The position numbers and the translations under genes were made by a program. 64,000 bases of DNA, taken from Lepturacanthus savala (lineage: Eukaryota > Chordata > Actinopteri > Scombriformes > Trichiuridae). The DNA lies in assembly GCA_030544235.1 (NCBI GenBank), contig CM060462.1, forward strand, positions 1,575,001 to 1,639,000, read 5' to 3'. The notes under the pieces are model-generated. The model saw nothing but the letters and a program-made list of their open reading frames with translations, was not told the DNA's origin and made no database searches. Positions 62,731 through 64,000 of the stretch are shown here, piece by piece (within the stretch, counting starts at the first letter, position 1; every line of letters begins with the position of its first letter).

Positions 62731-64000
62731 TCTCCATAGGTAAATGTTAACAGTTTATCTGCAGACTATGTCAAGGACAGGTACCATTGGGTGAATGGAT
62801 CAATACTTTTTCACAGAACAGAGTTTGACACCACTGTTCATGGATATTTTGCAATGGCACGTTGGCATTTTACTGGTGGTCAACCAGGCATTTTACTGGA
62901 GGCTGTGCCGTTATATCTGCATTGATCTTTAAATCAAACCAAGTTCTTTTTTATGCCTAGATCTAACCACACCTTAACCACAGCATTTGTTACACCCATG
63001 AAAATAAGCACCTATAACAAACAATATTGACTGTGATACATATCAAAAAGCTGTGATATAATGTGTGAAATGTTAAAAGTTGTCCACGTCGTCTCAAAAT
63101 TACAATTTAAACCAACATGGCCTCTCAAACTACCTCAGCAGCTTCTACATCAGTATAATTTTCATGAATTTTCCATCTCGTGCTTTTTCCTTTTGACAGT
63201 TTCAAGCTTTCAACTGTTAGATTTTTATACTATATGTAAAGTAAAGTATTCGTGATAACAATCAAAGAGCTAAAGTTTCAGTTAAACAAAAAAGCTTCTA
63301 ATTCTTCTGTAAGCCCACAATATACGGTTTGTGTCGCTGCCACTTTGGTGCGTTTCCCACTGCTATCAGAATATTCTGAATTTCCTCTTTCACAATGAAA
63401 GATGTAATGTGATGTAATGTTTTTTATACACCAGTGCAAAGTGTCAGCAATAACAAAAAGAAATATCTGATTCTGAGGGACTGACAACATGTAAAGTTAA
63501 TGTTTTAGATCACTGACAGGCTGTCTGCAATTGAATTTGTCCAGTTATTGACGAGGGTAAAATAAAAAGAAAAGCCTTTAAAAACAAAAGATCCACCCAA
63601 AAAAATCAATGTGCATAAACTGTAGTTCTATATCAGGCCATAGTGAAGTGTTTCAGTGTGGATTTCTGCTCTAAATGAGGCTGGAAAAAAGTTTTGATTG
63701 GAATCGACAGGAGAGTCGATTAGACGTTGATTAAGGACTCTTTCAGTCCTAAAACCAGACTGCAGAGTTGTTAGCCTATACTTTAAAGATAATTGTCCTA
63801 AGAGGCTGATAGGAGGCGTGTTTATAGATCTTAGGGTTGGGGATATCTGGATCAAGGCTGCATTTGCTGTTACCTTTTAACTGTTTAACATTAATGATTT
63901 AGAAAATCAATGAAAAGAGGGATCTGAAACTGACCAGATTCACAGATACCTGTGTTTCCTACAACACAACAAGACTCATACAATCAAAAAACTAGTAAAT

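Larger units (their letters stand above)
33618..64000 (-). other. nell1: nell1 intron upstream of exon 3 (partial)
   Basis: This is sequence 5' of exon 3 on the gene's strand, running off the window. I searched it for the expected preceding exon, which should encode the segment before FLFQ-D ending in phase 1, and for a signal-peptide exon, and found neither. It contains the BED-finger remnant, the hAT-type element, five copies of one repeat family, further repeat fragments and five dinucleotide tracts in addition to the (AC)15 near exon 3. Stretches at about 34.9-36.5, 38.0-39.5, 50.0-52.1, 53.9-55.1, 56.4-58.3 and 62.8-64.0 kb hold nothing I can name. If the window extended into the promoter this would need revision. 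Confidence 0.75.

Noticed and set aside
1..64000. CRISPR array, tRNA gene or bacterial-type system
   Set aside because: No spaced direct repeats and no tRNA B-box in a cloverleaf context. The sequence is vertebrate intron.

Overview
The window is vertebrate nuclear DNA, almost certainly from a teleost fish, and lies inside one large gene transcribed on the minus strand. Two coding exons are supported: 33467-33617 and 17689-17859. Both have consensus splice sites and compatible phases. Read on the minus strand they give consecutive parts of the N-terminal laminin-G/thrombospondin-N-like (TSPN) domain of NELL1, a secreted EGF- and VWC-domain glycoprotein. They correspond to about residues 62-112 and 112-169 of the human protein (numbering from memory). 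The fish assignment rests on divergence of these exons from the human sequence and on many intronic repeats of types I know from ray-finned fish.

Layout. 33618-64000 is part of the intron upstream of the first exon (numbered 3 here). 17860-33466 is the complete 15.6 kb intron between the exons. 1-17688 is part of the intron downstream of exon 4. I found no signal-peptide exon, no exon 2 and no exon 5, so these probably lie outside the window. No tRNA, rRNA, CRISPR or bacterial-type operon is present.

The introns are filled with old mobile-element debris. There is a Gypsy-type LTR retrotransposon remnant at about 14.6-16.2 kb, with a stop-riddled gag that has a SCAN-like region and a primer-binding-site-like sequence upstream. 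There is a frameshifted BED zinc-finger remnant at 34.5-34.7 kb and a 671 bp hAT-type non-autonomous element with 8 bp target duplications at 40.3-40.9 kb. Several short inverted-repeat element families occur, along with two opposite-facing L2-like 3' ends and eight simple dinucleotide tracts. Some CpG-rich or homeobox-site-rich low-repeat blocks may be conserved regulatory DNA, but that needs alignment.

I saw no convincing new protein system. The most testable points are two copies of one repeat family in opposite orientation that flank exons 3 and 4 and could favour exon circularisation, a (UG)15 tract 47 nt upstream of the exon 3 splice acceptor, and the collapsed LTR-like palindrome next to the Gypsy gag remnant.
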